From: VXNE01 sp965248075
GTDB taxonomy: Bacteria > Pseudomonadota > Gammaproteobacteria > Pseudomonadales > Azotimanducaceae
NCBI GenBank assembly: GCA_965248075.1
Contig: CBDFIL010000002.1
Coordinates: forward strand, 682,001 to 746,000
DNA length: 64,000 nt
Reading direction: 5' to 3'
Below, piece after piece: positions 43,010 through 52,385 of this stretch. Numbering within the stretch: the first letter of the stretch is position 1; every line of letters starts with the position of its first letter. A model generated the notes under the pieces. That model had not been told where the DNA came from. It did no database searches and worked only from the letters and a program-made list of their open reading frames with translations. Made by a program: the position numbers and the translations under genes.

Positions 43010-45097
43010 CAGGGCTATTTCACGCTAGTGGCAGGACGTTGATTGGCTGACGCCCTTGTCGGGGACTGGCTTTTTCGTGGTGCATGCCTTATAAGGTGCG
43101 CATGGCGGCAGGATTCGACAAGGCGGAGGTGGTCGTCGGGGAGGTGGAGGTGCGGCCTGCGCGAGCGGACGAGCGGCGGCGCTGGGACGCGTTGATGGCG
43201 GAGCACCACTATCTGGGCTTCCGGCAGTTCGCGGGCCGCGGGCTGCGCCACGTCGCGGTGTGGCGCGGGCACTGGCTGGCGCTGGTCGGGTGGCAGTCCG
43301 GGGCGTTCAAGTGCGCGCCGCGCGACCGCTGGCTGCGCTGGCACCGGTCGGTGCAGTTCCGTCGTCTGCACCTGATCGCCAACAACACGCGGTTTCTGGT
43401 CCTGCCGGCGTCGGCGGGCGTGCCGAACCTGGCGTCGCGAACGCTGGGCCGCAGCCTGCGCCGGCTGAGCGCGGACTGGGCGGCGCTGCACGGCCATCCG
43501 CTGGAGCTCGCGGAGACGTTCGTGGACCCGTCGCGCTTCCGGGGGGCGTGCTACGACGCGTCGAACTGGGTGCGGGTGGGCCGCACGAAGGGCTTCGCGC
43601 GGCACAACGGCGGCTACACGGACCCGCACGACTGCCCGAAGGAGATGTTCGTGCGACCACTGCGCGCGGACGCGCGGCCGCGGCTGGCGGACCCGGCGGA
43701 CCGTCCGGAGTGGGCGTGCCGGACGACGCCGGTGCGCTACACGCACGAGGAGCTGCGTTCGCTACGCGGGCTGTTCGCGGAGGTGCCCGACAGCCGCCGC
43801 GGCCAAGGCCGCAAGCATCGCCTCGCGACGGTGCTGTCGGTGTGCGCGCTGGCGCGGTTGGCCGGGCAGTACGGCCCGGCGGCGACGGAGCGGTTCGCGA
43901 GGAACCTCGACCAAGAGGAGCTGCGCGCGCTAGGCGCGTGGCGCAGCGGCGCGGGGCGCTGGGTCCCGCCGTCGGACTCGACGGTCTGCCGGGTGCTCGC
44001 GGACACCGACCCGGACGCCCTGCAGGACGTGCTGCGCCGGTGGGCTGCGCCGCGTCTCGCGGAGGACGTGGACATGCCGGCGCTGGCCGCCGACGGCAAG
44101 CGGATCCGCGGCGCGAACCGCAACGCGGACGGCGCCTACTTCGAGACCGTGACGCTGGTCGCGCACGCCGGCCGGCCGCTCGCGAGCCGCTGCTGCCGCG
44201 ACCAGGGCGGCGAGACCGCCGCCCTGCGCGCGCTGCTCGAGGACGTCGACCTGCGCGGCTGCGTGGTCACCCTCGACCCCCTGCATTCCACCCGCGACAC
44301 CGAGCGCGCCATCGTCGAGACGCACGGCGCCGACTACGTACTGTCGATCAAGATGAACTGCCCCGACACCTTCGCGCAGCTCGCCGCCATCGACTGGGAC
44401 GCCCCCGCCGTGCGCCGCCACGCCGAACCGCCCGCCAAGGGCCACGGTCGCGTCGAGGCGCGCCGCATCGCCGCTCGCGACCTGCTGCCGGGAACGTTCG
44501 CCGCCTTCGCCGGGGCTCGGCAGGCGTTCCGCGTCGTCCGCGAGCGCACCGACGCGAAGACCGGCGAGACATCCGTGGAGACCGCCTACGGCATCACCTC
44601 GGTGACCGCCGAACGCGCCGACCCGGAACGCCTGCTCGCCTGGAACCGCGGCCACTGGCAAGTCGAGAACGGCAACCACTACCGCCGCGACGCGACCATG
44701 GGCGAGGACGCCAGCCGCGTCCGCGCCCGCCACGCGCCCGCCAACAACGCCACCCTGAACAACATCGCGCTGGCGGTCGTCTTCCATCGCGGCTTCCGCT
44801 ACCTGCCCGAAGCGAACCTGCACTTCATGATGCGCCGCCGCGAGGCCCTCGACGCCATCCTCGAACCCCGCTGACCCGCCGCCGGACCGGATCCCGCCCA
44901 CCCCGAAGAACCCGTCGCGACGTCCGGCACGCCGCTCCCGCTAGCCGCCCCGCCGTCTTCCCCCTCCGAACCGCCAGAAAACGGCCACGGGCGCGCAATC
45001 CGTACACCCGGACGCCGCTCCATCCGACCCGCCGAACATCACTCCGCACATCGTCGCTGCCGACCACCCGCCAGCCGCCAGCGTGAAATCACCCTGC
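43010..45097 (+). mobile_element. Complete ISAs1-family insertion sequence with a DruA-like fusion transposase
   Basis: Length 2088 bases. Left end CAGGGCTATTTCACGCTAGT (43010 on), right end the inverted form CAGGGTGATTTCACGCTGGC (45097 backwards); 18 of 23 positions match. CCACGGCAC is present at 43001-43009 and again at 45098-45106, a perfect 9-bp target duplication in the range known for ISAs1. Removing the element rejoins the TonB receptor sequence. One gene fills most of it; 44875-45074 is non-coding tail. Intact ends and duplication suggest recent movement. Confidence 0.93.
43084..44874 (+). CDS. DUF4338 (DruA-like) domain fused to ISAs1-family DDE transposase
   Basis: 596 residues. 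Residues about 20-205 match the DruA/DUF4338 pattern: LMAEHHYLGFRQFAGRGLRH, LALVGWQSGAFKC, RRLHLIANNTRFLVLP, LAETFVDPSRFRGACYDASNW. Residues about 225-596 are an ISAs1/H-repeat transposase: VPDSRRGQGRKHRLATVL, first Asp in ALAADGKRIRG, second in VVTLDPLH, Glu in GHWQVENGNHYRRDATMGED. DruA-type proteins are known from the Druantia defence locus and as stand-alone genes. Here the domain travels inside a transposase, perhaps as a DNA-recognition or nuclease module; its role in transposition is unknown. Confidence 0.88.
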   Translation: MPYKVRMAAGFDKAEVVVGEVEVRPARADERRRWDALMAEHHYLGFRQFAGRGLRHVAVWRGHWLALVGWQSGAFKCAPRDRWLRWHRSVQFRRLHLIANNTRFLVLPASAGVPNLASRTLGRSLRRLSADWAALHGHPLELAETFVDPSRFRGACYDASNWVRVGRTKGFARHNGGYTDPHDCPKEMFVRPLRADARPRLADPADRPEWACRTTPVRYTHEELRSLRGLFAEVPDSRRGQGRKHRLATVLSVCALARLAGQYGPAATERFARNLDQEELRALGAWRSGAGRWVPPSDSTVCRVLADTDPDALQDVLRRWAAPRLAEDVDMPALAADGKRIRGANRNADGAYFETVTLVAHAGRPLASRCCRDQGGETAALRALLEDVDLRGCVVTLDPLHSTRDTERAIVETHGADYVLSIKMNCPDTFAQLAAIDWDAPAVRRHAEPPAKGHGRVEARRIAARDLLPGTFAAFAGARQAFRVVRERTDAKTGETSVETAYGITSVTAERADPERLLAWNRGHWQVENGNHYRRDATMGEDASRVRARHAPANNATLNNIALAVVFHRGFRYLPEANLHFMMRRREALDAILEPR

Positions 45098-45655
45098 CAC
45101 GGCACCTATACGGAGCGCCTGTTTCTCGCATTTCGGGGGTTCGGGGGACCGGACTGCGGAGTGGGCGTCCTGGCGGACGCGACCTCGCCGGCCAAGATGC
45201 GCCTCAACCCGGACGACCTCCCCGGGCGCGCGCCGGGGCAGGGCAACTGCCGGTTCTTCAACCCGTTCAGCAACACCCTCAGCCACTCCGCGCAGTACGG
45301 CGCGCCGTACGGGGCCGAGCCCAATCCCTCCCATACCCCGGCGCTCAAGAACGACGACGAGCTAATGGGCTGGCTTGGGAATGTACTCGAGAACGAGAGC
45401 GAGGCCGAGCTGCTGGTACTCGATGCGACCCTGAGCGGGGAACTTCTGCCGGGGACGGTGAGCTACGCCCTCGGCTACCAGTTCCGGCGCTTCGAGGCGG
45501 CCGCTGCGCCGACGGACGATAGCAGCTTCGCGGTACATCCCTGCCAGGTGCGCTTCGACCGGGGCTGCGCGGAGCGCGACCGGTTCGGCCCGTACGCCTT
45601 CACCACGACCTACGACCCCTATCTAGTTCGTGTCCGTAAACGTCTGTTTTTCTGA
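45098..45655 (+). pseudogene. TonB-dependent receptor, 3' part
   Basis: Continues the receptor after the IS: HGTYTERLFLAFRGFGGPDC, FFNPFSNTLSHSAQYG, ELLVLDATLSGELLPGTVSYALGYQFRR. It ends at TTYDPY, where IS-derived sequence takes over (LVRVRKRLFF), so the C-terminal strands needed for outer-membrane assembly are missing. Confidence 0.8.
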
Positions 45656-46325
45656 GCTGTATCGCCTTGGGAAGGCTCTGGAAGCGGCCGGCTCCGTGGC
45701 GTCGGAGAGGTTGTTTTCGTTGGTGTAACGGACAGTTACGCCGCGTGCGCTACTGTCACGCTACGAACACCACGGTTGGCGTCCGGGCGGGCATAGTGGT
45801 GCCGTCGGGGCTCGCGCCCGGTCCGTGATCAACAGGTTTGGTGTCGAGTTAGGTCGGTCGCGGTCGCAGCCGCGCGAGTCGCACCAGATTGTGGACGAAG
45901 ATCGCCGAGTGCACATAGGCCTTGAAGTGGCTCAGGCCGCGCCAGCGGCAACGCCCCAGCCCGAAGCAGCGCTTCAGGTACGAGATGCCCGCCTCGATGC
46001 CGGCGCGGAACCGCTTGAGCTGGTCGTACAGCCATGACGAGGGCGTCATGTCCGCTGGCTTGAGACCGCTCTTCTTGTGGAACACGATATGCTCCACGCC
46101 GAGCGCCTTGGCCTGCGTGAGGTTGTCACGCGTCGCGTAGCCGCCGTCGAAGGCGGCGTGTGATGGCGCAACACCGTAGTGCTCTTGATGGCGCTCGAGC
46201 ATGGCCAGGCAGCGTGTACTGTCCGGTGGATTGCCGGTCTCCACCACGGCGTCGAGCACCAGCCCGCTGCGCCCGGTGGCGAGGTTGATCTTGTGGCCGT
46301 AGAACGTGTCGCGACCGCCCTTGCC
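45656..46325 (-). pseudogene. ISNCY-type transposase fragment
   Basis: The coding part, 45849-46325, reads GRDTFYGHKINLATGRSGLV, LDAVVETGNPPDSTRCLAML, YATRDNLTQAKALGVEHIVFH, then the C-terminal YLKRCFGLGRCRWRGLSHFK. This is the C-terminal half of an ISNCY (IS1202-like) transposase. The N-terminal half is absent at a junction with an ATPase fragment. 45656-45848 is probably the element's terminal non-coding part. Confidence 0.75.
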
Positions 46326-46587
46326 AGCGCGGGAACTTGTGCAGTTCGTCGAAGAGTACGACCGGAGGGGCCCCCAGGCGGTCGAGCTTCAGTCCGTCGG
46401 TCAGGCGTCGCGGGCCCGCGAGTACCAGTTCTCGGTCGTTCAGGTTGTCCCAGTTGATGTAGGTGTCGGCCTGGAGGCGGCAGTTCTTGGTCTTGCCCAC
46501 TTGCCGGGGACCGCTGACGAACGCCATCTGTCGATGGCTCGCCAGGTGCTCGGCCAGAATGGCGTCGTAGATGCGTTGCGCCGGCAT
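46325..46587 (-). pseudogene. AAA+ ATPase (DUF4143-type), N-terminal fragment
   Basis: ATG 46587. Walker A-like VSGPRQVGKTKNC and Walker B VVLFDELHKFPRW are intact. The frame then runs into the ISNCY fragment at about 46325. Family members are near 400 residues; only about 87 remain. Such ATPases are common in accessory regions. Confidence 0.8.
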
Positions 46588-46670
46588 CCGACCACTATCT
46601 TGGATATCGTGGAATGGTCAAGACCGTTCCACGATGATGACGTTTTTGGTCAGTGGAGGCGTCGCGGCGG

Positions 46671-46710
46671 AAAAGAAGACGGCCCGCGCGATGCGCGGGC
46701 CGTCTTTTCT
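46671..46710 (-). terminator. Rho-independent terminator of the TonB receptor gene
   Basis: Perfect stem GACGGCCCGCGC / GCGCGGGCCGTC with a GAT loop, flanked by AAAAGAA and TTTTCT. It lies 20 bases after the receptor stop and could work in both directions. Confidence 0.85.
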
Positions 46711-46730
46711 GACGAAGGAAGGCCGAAGCC

Positions 46731-49190
46731 TTACAGGCTGTAGTTGAGCTGCACCCCGAAGGTGCGTGGCCGGCCGTACCGATAGCCGACCGAATTCAGC
46801 TCGTAGACGACCCGCTCGTCCGTGAAGTTGCGGACGTAGAAACCGACCTGCCATTCGTTGCGTCCGATCAGCAGCTTGGCGTCACCGGTCTGGTAGGCGG
46901 GCACCGGGCGCTCGTTGTTGGCCGTGAACCATGACTCGCCGACCCAGTACGCGTCCACCCTGGCCGTGGCGTTGAAGTTGCCGAGCCCGAAGTCGTACGC
47001 GACGCCGAGGTACTGGCTGTATTCCGGCGCGTTGGCCAGCCGGTTGCCGGGCTGGATGTCTACGCCCTGAGAACTGTCTGCCGCCGCCGAGTGGATCTCT
47101 GCGGTCCAGTTCCAGTCGCCCCCGAAACTGACGCTCAGGTTCTCCATCGGGACCATGCGAAACTCGTACTCGATGCCCTGACTCTCGGCGGAGCCTTCGT
47201 TGCGGTTGAAGGTGAAAAGGAGCGGACCGACGTCGGGAATGTCCGGAATCACGTCGTTGAACCCCACGATCGTGTCTTCCCAGTCGATCTGGTAGAGGGA
47301 GGCGGTGAAGCTGAAGCGGCCGTCCGCGAGGGTCGCCTTTACGCCAAGTTCGATGTTTACGACCTGGTCACCGTCGACGGTCTGCAGCCCAACGTACTGA
47401 TCGTAATACGCCTGCGCCCTGGGGTTGGTCCCCCGAATGCGGTCCAGCTCGGCAACCTTGGTTGCGACGTCGGCGTTCACGATGCCTGGCCGATAGCCCT
47501 GCGAGTAGGTCAGGTACATCATGAAATCCGTCATCGGGCGCCACGTGAGCGTCACCTTGGGGGAGGTGATGTCCGTGGTGATGCCGAGCTCGTTGACCGC
47601 GTTCGACCTCGTGTCCACACCCGGTGGTCCAACGGTAAGGTCGTAGGAGACCTCGCCGTATCGGGCTCCGACCAGGATTTCCCACTCGTCGTTGATCGCG
47701 TAGCTCACCTCGCCGAAGACTGCTTCTTCGCCGAAGTCGTTGTAGCTCGTGTTGCCAGGAACGATGCTGTTCAGGAACAGGATGATTGACTGCTGCGTCG
47801 CGATGGGAACGTCCGGGTAGAAGTTGTATTGGAGGTAGCAGTGCGTGTCCAGACCATCGTACGCCGGTGGACCGCCGTTGTGGCAGCGCCCGTGTTTCGT
47901 GCTTTGAGACTCGTCGTCCTTGTAGTAGGCCCCGACCGTCCATTGCCACCGGCTGTCCGTGTTGGACACGAGACGGAACTCCTGCACGAAGCGCTCCGAT
48001 GCCCGGTAGAACAGCCCGTCTCCGCCGAGGCCAGTCATCAGGTCTGGCCCGAAGACCGCGTTCACGACGTTGATCAGGCCGATCGAGTAGCGCGGGCTGG
48101 TTTCTTCCGAGTAATCCGTCGAGCGATCGAAGTAGGACGTGCTTGAGGTGAAGTCCGCGAACGGCAGCTCCCACTCGATGCTGAAGTTGTACATCTCCTG
48201 GTCGTCGTAGCCGCCGCTCTGGTGGTCCCAGTGCGCGAGGTGCGTCACGTACGGGTCACGCCTCCGGAACTGGTCGAACTGGCCTTCGCAGACTGTGCCG
48301 GGGAGGTCGTATACGTGCACCTGGCCGGCCGGGACGGAAGGCGTCGACTCGGAGAAACAGTGGAAGGCGAGCCCGGGACCGCCGTACTCGCCGTCGATGA
48401 CGTTGACCATGCCGGAGATTTCGATCGTGTCCGTGGGATACCACGCCACTAGGAGCCGCATGCCGTCCTCGAGGAAGGTGTCGCTGTCCTCTTTGTTGCG
48501 CGGCGCCACCTGGTCGAGGATGCCCTGGCGGTCCCGCCGATAGACGACGGCCCGGGCGGCGAGGTGGTCGCCGAGCGGGACGTTCACCATGGCGTCCGCC
48601 CGGTAGGACAACCCGTCCGACTCGCCAATGGCCTCGACGCTGCCCTGCGCCGAGTAGTCGAAGCCGCTCGGGTCCGGCTTCTTCGTGATGTAGCGGATCG
48701 AGCCGCCCATGGCGCCCTCGCCGTAGAGCGTGCCCTGGGGGCCCTTCAGCACCTCCACGCGCTCGAGATCGAACAGGGGCCCGAGCGTTTGGGCGACGCC
48801 GCCGGCGTTGGCGTCGGTGATCGGCATGTTGTCGAAGTAGACGCCGACCGCGGCGCCGCCGCCCGTCGCGGGCGGGGTGATCCCGCGCACCGACAGCGTG
48901 TTGTAGGTCTGCGAGTTGGTCCGGTAGGCGAGGCCGGGGATGGACTGGTAGAGGGTCTGGATGTCCTCGATGCCCTTGTTGACGATGTCGTGGTCGGTGA
49001 CCGCCGAGATCGTCAGCGGGGTGTCCATCAGGCGCGTGTCGCGATACGTGGCCGAAACCACGATCTCCTCGACGACTCCGGATGCCCGTTCTTCGTCGTC
49101 CTCCTCGGCCACCGCCGGGGGCGTGATCAGGGCAATGACGGCACCCGCCGCCAGGATCCGAAGCGCATGGACGCTTGATGCTCTCCTCAT
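46731..49190 (-). CDS. TonB-dependent outer-membrane receptor
   Basis: 819 residues from ATG 49190 (GGAGG site; signal HALRILAAGAVIALITPPAVA). TonB box-like VEEIVVSATYRD, plug domain with LSVRGITPPATGG, LERVEVLKGPQGTLYGEGAMGGSIRYITKKP, then a 22-strand-type barrel ending GRPRTFGVQLNYSL. The sequence style matches receptors often labelled 'TonB-dependent receptor' in sphingomonads and marine gammaproteobacteria; the ligand is unknown. A strong terminator follows. Its upstream region to 49320 contains no other gene. Confidence 0.93.
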   Translation of the reverse strand: MRRASSVHALRILAAGAVIALITPPAVAEEDDEERASGVVEEIVVSATYRDTRLMDTPLTISAVTDHDIVNKGIEDIQTLYQSIPGLAYRTNSQTYNTLSVRGITPPATGGGAAVGVYFDNMPITDANAGGVAQTLGPLFDLERVEVLKGPQGTLYGEGAMGGSIRYITKKPDPSGFDYSAQGSVEAIGESDGLSYRADAMVNVPLGDHLAARAVVYRRDRQGILDQVAPRNKEDSDTFLEDGMRLLVAWYPTDTIEISGMVNVIDGEYGGPGLAFHCFSESTPSVPAGQVHVYDLPGTVCEGQFDQFRRRDPYVTHLAHWDHQSGGYDDQEMYNFSIEWELPFADFTSSTSYFDRSTDYSEETSPRYSIGLINVVNAVFGPDLMTGLGGDGLFYRASERFVQEFRLVSNTDSRWQWTVGAYYKDDESQSTKHGRCHNGGPPAYDGLDTHCYLQYNFYPDVPIATQQSIILFLNSIVPGNTSYNDFGEEAVFGEVSYAINDEWEILVGARYGEVSYDLTVGPPGVDTRSNAVNELGITTDITSPKVTLTWRPMTDFMMYLTYSQGYRPGIVNADVATKVAELDRIRGTNPRAQAYYDQYVGLQTVDGDQVVNIELGVKATLADGRFSFTASLYQIDWEDTIVGFNDVIPDIPDVGPLLFTFNRNEGSAESQGIEYEFRMVPMENLSVSFGGDWNWTAEIHSAAADSSQGVDIQPGNRLANAPEYSQYLGVAYDFGLGNFNATARVDAYWVGESWFTANNERPVPAYQTGDAKLLIGRNEWQVGFYVRNFTDERVVYELNSVGYRYGRPRTFGVQLNYSL

Positions 49191-49320
49191 CTGCGAAGTC
49201 CTCCCTGAATGAAGCACCGACTACTGCGACTGCCCGCCATAGCGGCGGCAATCAATATAGCCGGCAATATCGACTCGCTGGATAGCACGCTTTGGAGGGC
49301 GTTGTCAACCCCGAGAGTTG

Positions 49321-49378
49321 TCCAACGCTAAGTGAGCCTGAAGGGGCACCGGGTTTCCAACGCTAAGTGAGCCTGAAG
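49321..49378. repeat. 23-bp direct repeat at a transposon remnant end
   Basis: TCCAACGCTAAGTGAGCCTG(AAG) occurs at 49321-49343 and 49356-49378, immediately before the transposase fragment. Probably terminal repeats of the element. Confidence 0.65.
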
Positions 49379-49405
49379 CGTTCGGTTCGGACGATCATTG
49401 GGAGG

Positions 49406-49645
49406 ATGATCGTGACGCTGCAGACCGAACGGCTCCACACGGTGGAGCAGCTGAGGGGCTTTCTCGACGGCAATGGGGAAGTGGACTTCAGGCCGCTGGA
49501 CCGGGACGAGGCGTACGGGTTCGTGCGCCGGACGCTGGTGCGCCTGGACTACGACGCGCTGGGCCGCGCGGGCAAGGGCACGGTGCGCGAGTTCCTCGGC
49601 AAGGCGACGGGGCTGTCGCGCGCCCAGGTGACCCGCCTGATCGGC
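49406..49645 (+). pseudogene. IS481/integrase-core-type transposase, N-terminal fragment
   Basis: MIVTLQTERLHTVEQLRGFL, then EVDFRPLDRDEAYGFVRRTL and GLSRAQVTRLI, match the N-terminal HTH region of a common DDE integrase-core transposase. About 80 codons are left; the catalytic domain is gone at a junction with an opposite-strand gene fragment. Confidence 0.65.
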
Positions 49646-49792
49646 GCCGAGGCCGGCTATGAGGGTACCGACGACCACGACGCCGCCGATCACGACCGCG
49701 GGATGTGCGGCCCGCGCTTCCGAGCCGGGTTTGACGGCGACCAGTGCCATCGCCGCCGCGAGGACCGTTGCTCTTGCTAATCTGAGATTCAC
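49646..49792 (-). pseudogene. N-terminal fragment of an exported protein
   Basis: GTG 49792 with a GGAGG site, then a signal peptide (VNLRLARATVLAAAMALVAV) and AHPAVVIGGVVVVGTLIAG. It is cut by the transposase remnant. The family cannot be determined. Confidence 0.45.
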
Positions 49793-50000
49793 GCTCTGCC
49801 CTCCGTTGCTCGATGAGACGACGGCTATGCTGCGGAAACCTGCCCCTTGGCTGACAGCCATCGTCCTCGGGGTGCCGTTTAGCCGGCGGTCAGACCAATT
49901 CTCTGCTGCGGCGCCCGGCGTGCGCCTGAACGTGTCGGCTGTCGGACCGACCCTTGAGCGCTGTATATTCGAACAGACTGTGCCGTTTTAGAGAACGTCT

Positions 50001-50711
50001 GAAAGCCCCCGTATTTATTGGCTTATAGCTTCAAATGCCACCAAAATGAGAACGGCTAGCCAGGCGCGACGCCGCGGCCCAGTTGCAGGCACGTGGAGCG
50101 CATTCCCACCCCTGCGGCCGTGCCTTTGCCCCATGGCGGGTGTGTGACCGCACGCGGCAGGTGCGCGCAACGCACTACAGCGCTCGCTGCCGTGTACGGC
50201 GCCGACGGCTGCGGAGCTGGCGGGCGAGCGCACTGGACCTATCGGGCACGGATCTCGACGTATTGCGGGCGCGGGACTTCTCCGGTCTCGCGGGGCTGCG
50301 CTCGTTGGACCTGTCGAGCAACGCCCTCATCGTGCTGCCGCAGCGCGTGTTCGAAGGTCTTGTGGCGCTCGGCGAGCTGCACTGGACGGCAACCCCGGGG
50401 CACCGTTCGGGCTGCGGCTCGAGCTCCTGCGAAAGGACGCGCCGCCGCCCGCGCCAGGGCCTGCGACGGTCACCCTGTGGGTGTGGGAAGGTGCACCGTT
50501 CGCCATGGCGGCACGGCTGGCAGCGGCCAGCGGCAGCGTCGCGGCCGCTGCTACGGCATGTCGACGGACATTACGCCGCCGGGCCAGAATACTGTACGCT
50601 ATATCAGTATTTGCCCACTTAGCGCAAGAGGCTTCGGGGCCGAAAGCCCCGTATTTACTGGCTTACAGGGCGACGGGTCTTCCCAATGCCACAAAACTAC
50701 AAACGGCTAGG
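50001..50711 (+). repeat. Imperfect 61-70-bp direct repeats flanking an LRR remnant
   Basis: 50001-50061 and 50642-50711 share GAAAGCCCCGTATTTAtTGG, GCTTAtAG and ATGCCACaAAA...AACGGCTAG. The last part also occurs inverted at 32135-32161. They may be recombination sites bounding a small unit. Confidence 0.55.
50083..50600 (+). pseudogene. Leucine-rich-repeat protein fragment, frameshifted
   Basis: LRR units SALDLSGTDLDVLRARDFSG, LAGLRSLDLSSNALIVLPQ and FEGLVALGELH are followed by a one-base loss near 50382. After it the other frame gives NPGAPFGLRLELLRKDAPPP and VWEGAPFAMAARLAAASG, the usual sequence after such repeats. No valid start or end is found. Confidence 0.6.
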
Positions 50712-50746
50712 TCCCCCACGGTCTTCTGTTCGTGCGCGTCCACGCC

Positions 50747-51643
50747 CTACCGCCGCAGCAGCAGCCCGCCCACGATCAGCGCGAGCGCCACGACCGCGCT
50801 CGGGTGGATCGCCTCGCCGAGGACGCGGGCGATGAGCACCAGCGACAGGAACGGCGACAGGAAGATGAGTTGCGAGATGCGTCCGGCGTGTCTCGTCAGG
50901 TTAAGCGCTCGCTGCCAGAGCAGGAAGGTCACGCCCATCTCGACCAGACCGACCCAGAGTCCGTAACCGACGTTGGGCAACGTGAGGGGCGGCAGACCGA
51001 CGGTGAAATGGCACGCGACAACCACGCAGGGCGTTCCGGCTGCGAACACCGCGAGCAGCAGCTGGACCGGGTGCATCTGCAATCGCACGGTCGCGAGCCA
51101 ATAGGCGGCCCAGAGCACGGTGCTGCCGAGCGCCAGCGCGATGCCGACCCCGTCGAAGCGGTCGAAGGTGGTGAACTCGCCCTGCGTCACGAGCACCACC
51201 ACGCCGAGATAACTGACGACGATGCCGGCGAGCGTCCGGCGGTCGAGCCGCTGCCCGAGGATCGGCACGGCGAGCACGGCGAGCGTGATGGCCCAGGTGT
51301 AGTTCAGGGGCTGTGCGATCTGTGCCGGGAGCCGGTCGTATGCCTCGAACAGGACGAGGTAGTACGCGAGCGGGTTGACCAGGCCGAGCGCGGCGGCGCG
51401 CCACAGCTGGCCGCGGGGAGCGGCTGACGGACGGACGGCGAGATACGCCGCCGCGAAGAACGCGAGCGACACCACGCTGCCGAGCGCCAGCAGCTGCAGG
51501 GGCCGCATCGACGCGAGCCCGAGCTTGAAACCGGTCGCGACGGTCGACCAGAGCAGCACGGCGGCGAGCGCGAACAGGACGGCACGCCGCTCCCGGCGGC
51601 GGGGGCTGTCCGGGCGCTCCGGGTTCGACACGGTGCCGTCCAC
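50747..51643 (-). CDS. EamA/DMT-family transporter
   Basis: About 298 residues from GTG 51643 (a GTG at 51679 is possible but would overlap the divergent Nudix gene). Ten membrane helices in two five-helix EamA repeats: AVLLWSTVATGFKLGL and LGSTVLWAAYWLATVRL open the halves. DMT exporters move amino acids, nucleotides or other metabolites; the substrate is unknown. It is divergent from the Nudix gene. Confidence 0.87.
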   Translation of the reverse strand: MDGTVSNPERPDSPRRRERRAVLFALAAVLLWSTVATGFKLGLASMRPLQLLALGSVVSLAFFAAAYLAVRPSAAPRGQLWRAAALGLVNPLAYYLVLFEAYDRLPAQIAQPLNYTWAITLAVLAVPILGQRLDRRTLAGIVVSYLGVVVLVTQGEFTTFDRFDGVGIALALGSTVLWAAYWLATVRLQMHPVQLLLAVFAAGTPCVVVACHFTVGLPPLTLPNVGYGLWVGLVEMGVTFLLWQRALNLTRHAGRISQLIFLSPFLSLVLIARVLGEAIHPSAVVALALIVGGLLLRR

Positions 51644-51660
51644 TCCGCTACCCTGCCTCG

Positions 51661-52320
51661 ATGCGTTGCGACCAGACACTCCGGCGCCGGATTGCGGACA
51701 ACCTGCGCGGTTTCGCGTCGCAACGCGCGACCGACGGCCAGGCGCGCAATGCCGCCGTCGCGGTCACCGTCGTGGACACCTCGTTCGGCGCCGGCCTTCC
51801 CGGGCTGCCGCAGCACGCGACGTGGCGCGACGAGGCGGCGCTCGTCCTGACGCGCCGTTCGCCGGCCCTCAGGAACCACCCGGGCCAGTGGGCGCTGCCG
51901 GGCGGCATGCGGGATCCGGGCGAGGACGTACAGACCACCGCGCTACGCGAGTTGCACGAGGAGGTGGATCTGCACCTCGGCCCGTCCGACGTGCTCGGCA
52001 CCCTGGACGACTTCCAGACACGCTCCGGTTTCGTCATTACGCCCGTGGTCGTGTGGGCCGGGGCGGATCGCGAGCTCACCTTCAACCCCCTGGAGGTCGC
52101 CTCCATTCACCGGATTCCGGTCGCGGAGTTCCTCCGCGAGGACGCGCCGGTACTCGACCCCATCCCCGAGAGCGAGCATCCGGTGTTGCGCATGCCGGTC
52201 GGAGACACATGGATCGCGGCGCCGACCGCCGCGATGATCTACCAGTTCCGGGAAGTGTGCATCCTCGGCCGCGACACGCGCGTCGCGCACTACGAACAGC
52301 CGTACTTCGCCTGGCGCTGA
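51661..52320 (+). CDS. Nudix hydrolase, CoA pyrophosphatase-like
   Basis: 219 residues. The Nudix box reads GGMRDPGEDVQTTALRELHEEV; the catalytic Glu pair is present, while the usual Gly after EE-x is Asp (EEVDL). HPGQWALPGG before it and the layout resemble NudL/CoA diphosphatases. The start is the only ATG giving the complete fold. A peroxiredoxin gene follows 65 bases later. Confidence 0.88.
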   Translation: MRCDQTLRRRIADNLRGFASQRATDGQARNAAVAVTVVDTSFGAGLPGLPQHATWRDEAALVLTRRSPALRNHPGQWALPGGMRDPGEDVQTTALRELHEEVDLHLGPSDVLGTLDDFQTRSGFVITPVVVWAGADRELTFNPLEVASIHRIPVAEFLREDAPVLDPIPESEHPVLRMPVGDTWIAAPTAAMIYQFREVCILGRDTRVAHYEQPYFAWR

Positions 52321-52385
52321 CGATTGAACCCGGAGGTTTCCACTCGGTACACTGCCCATCGTTCAAGCAAGCAGAGGATTCCACG

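Noticed and set aside
45083..45655. 190-codon frame as a separate gene
   Set aside because: It is the continuation of the TonB receptor after the IS, starting inside the IS end.
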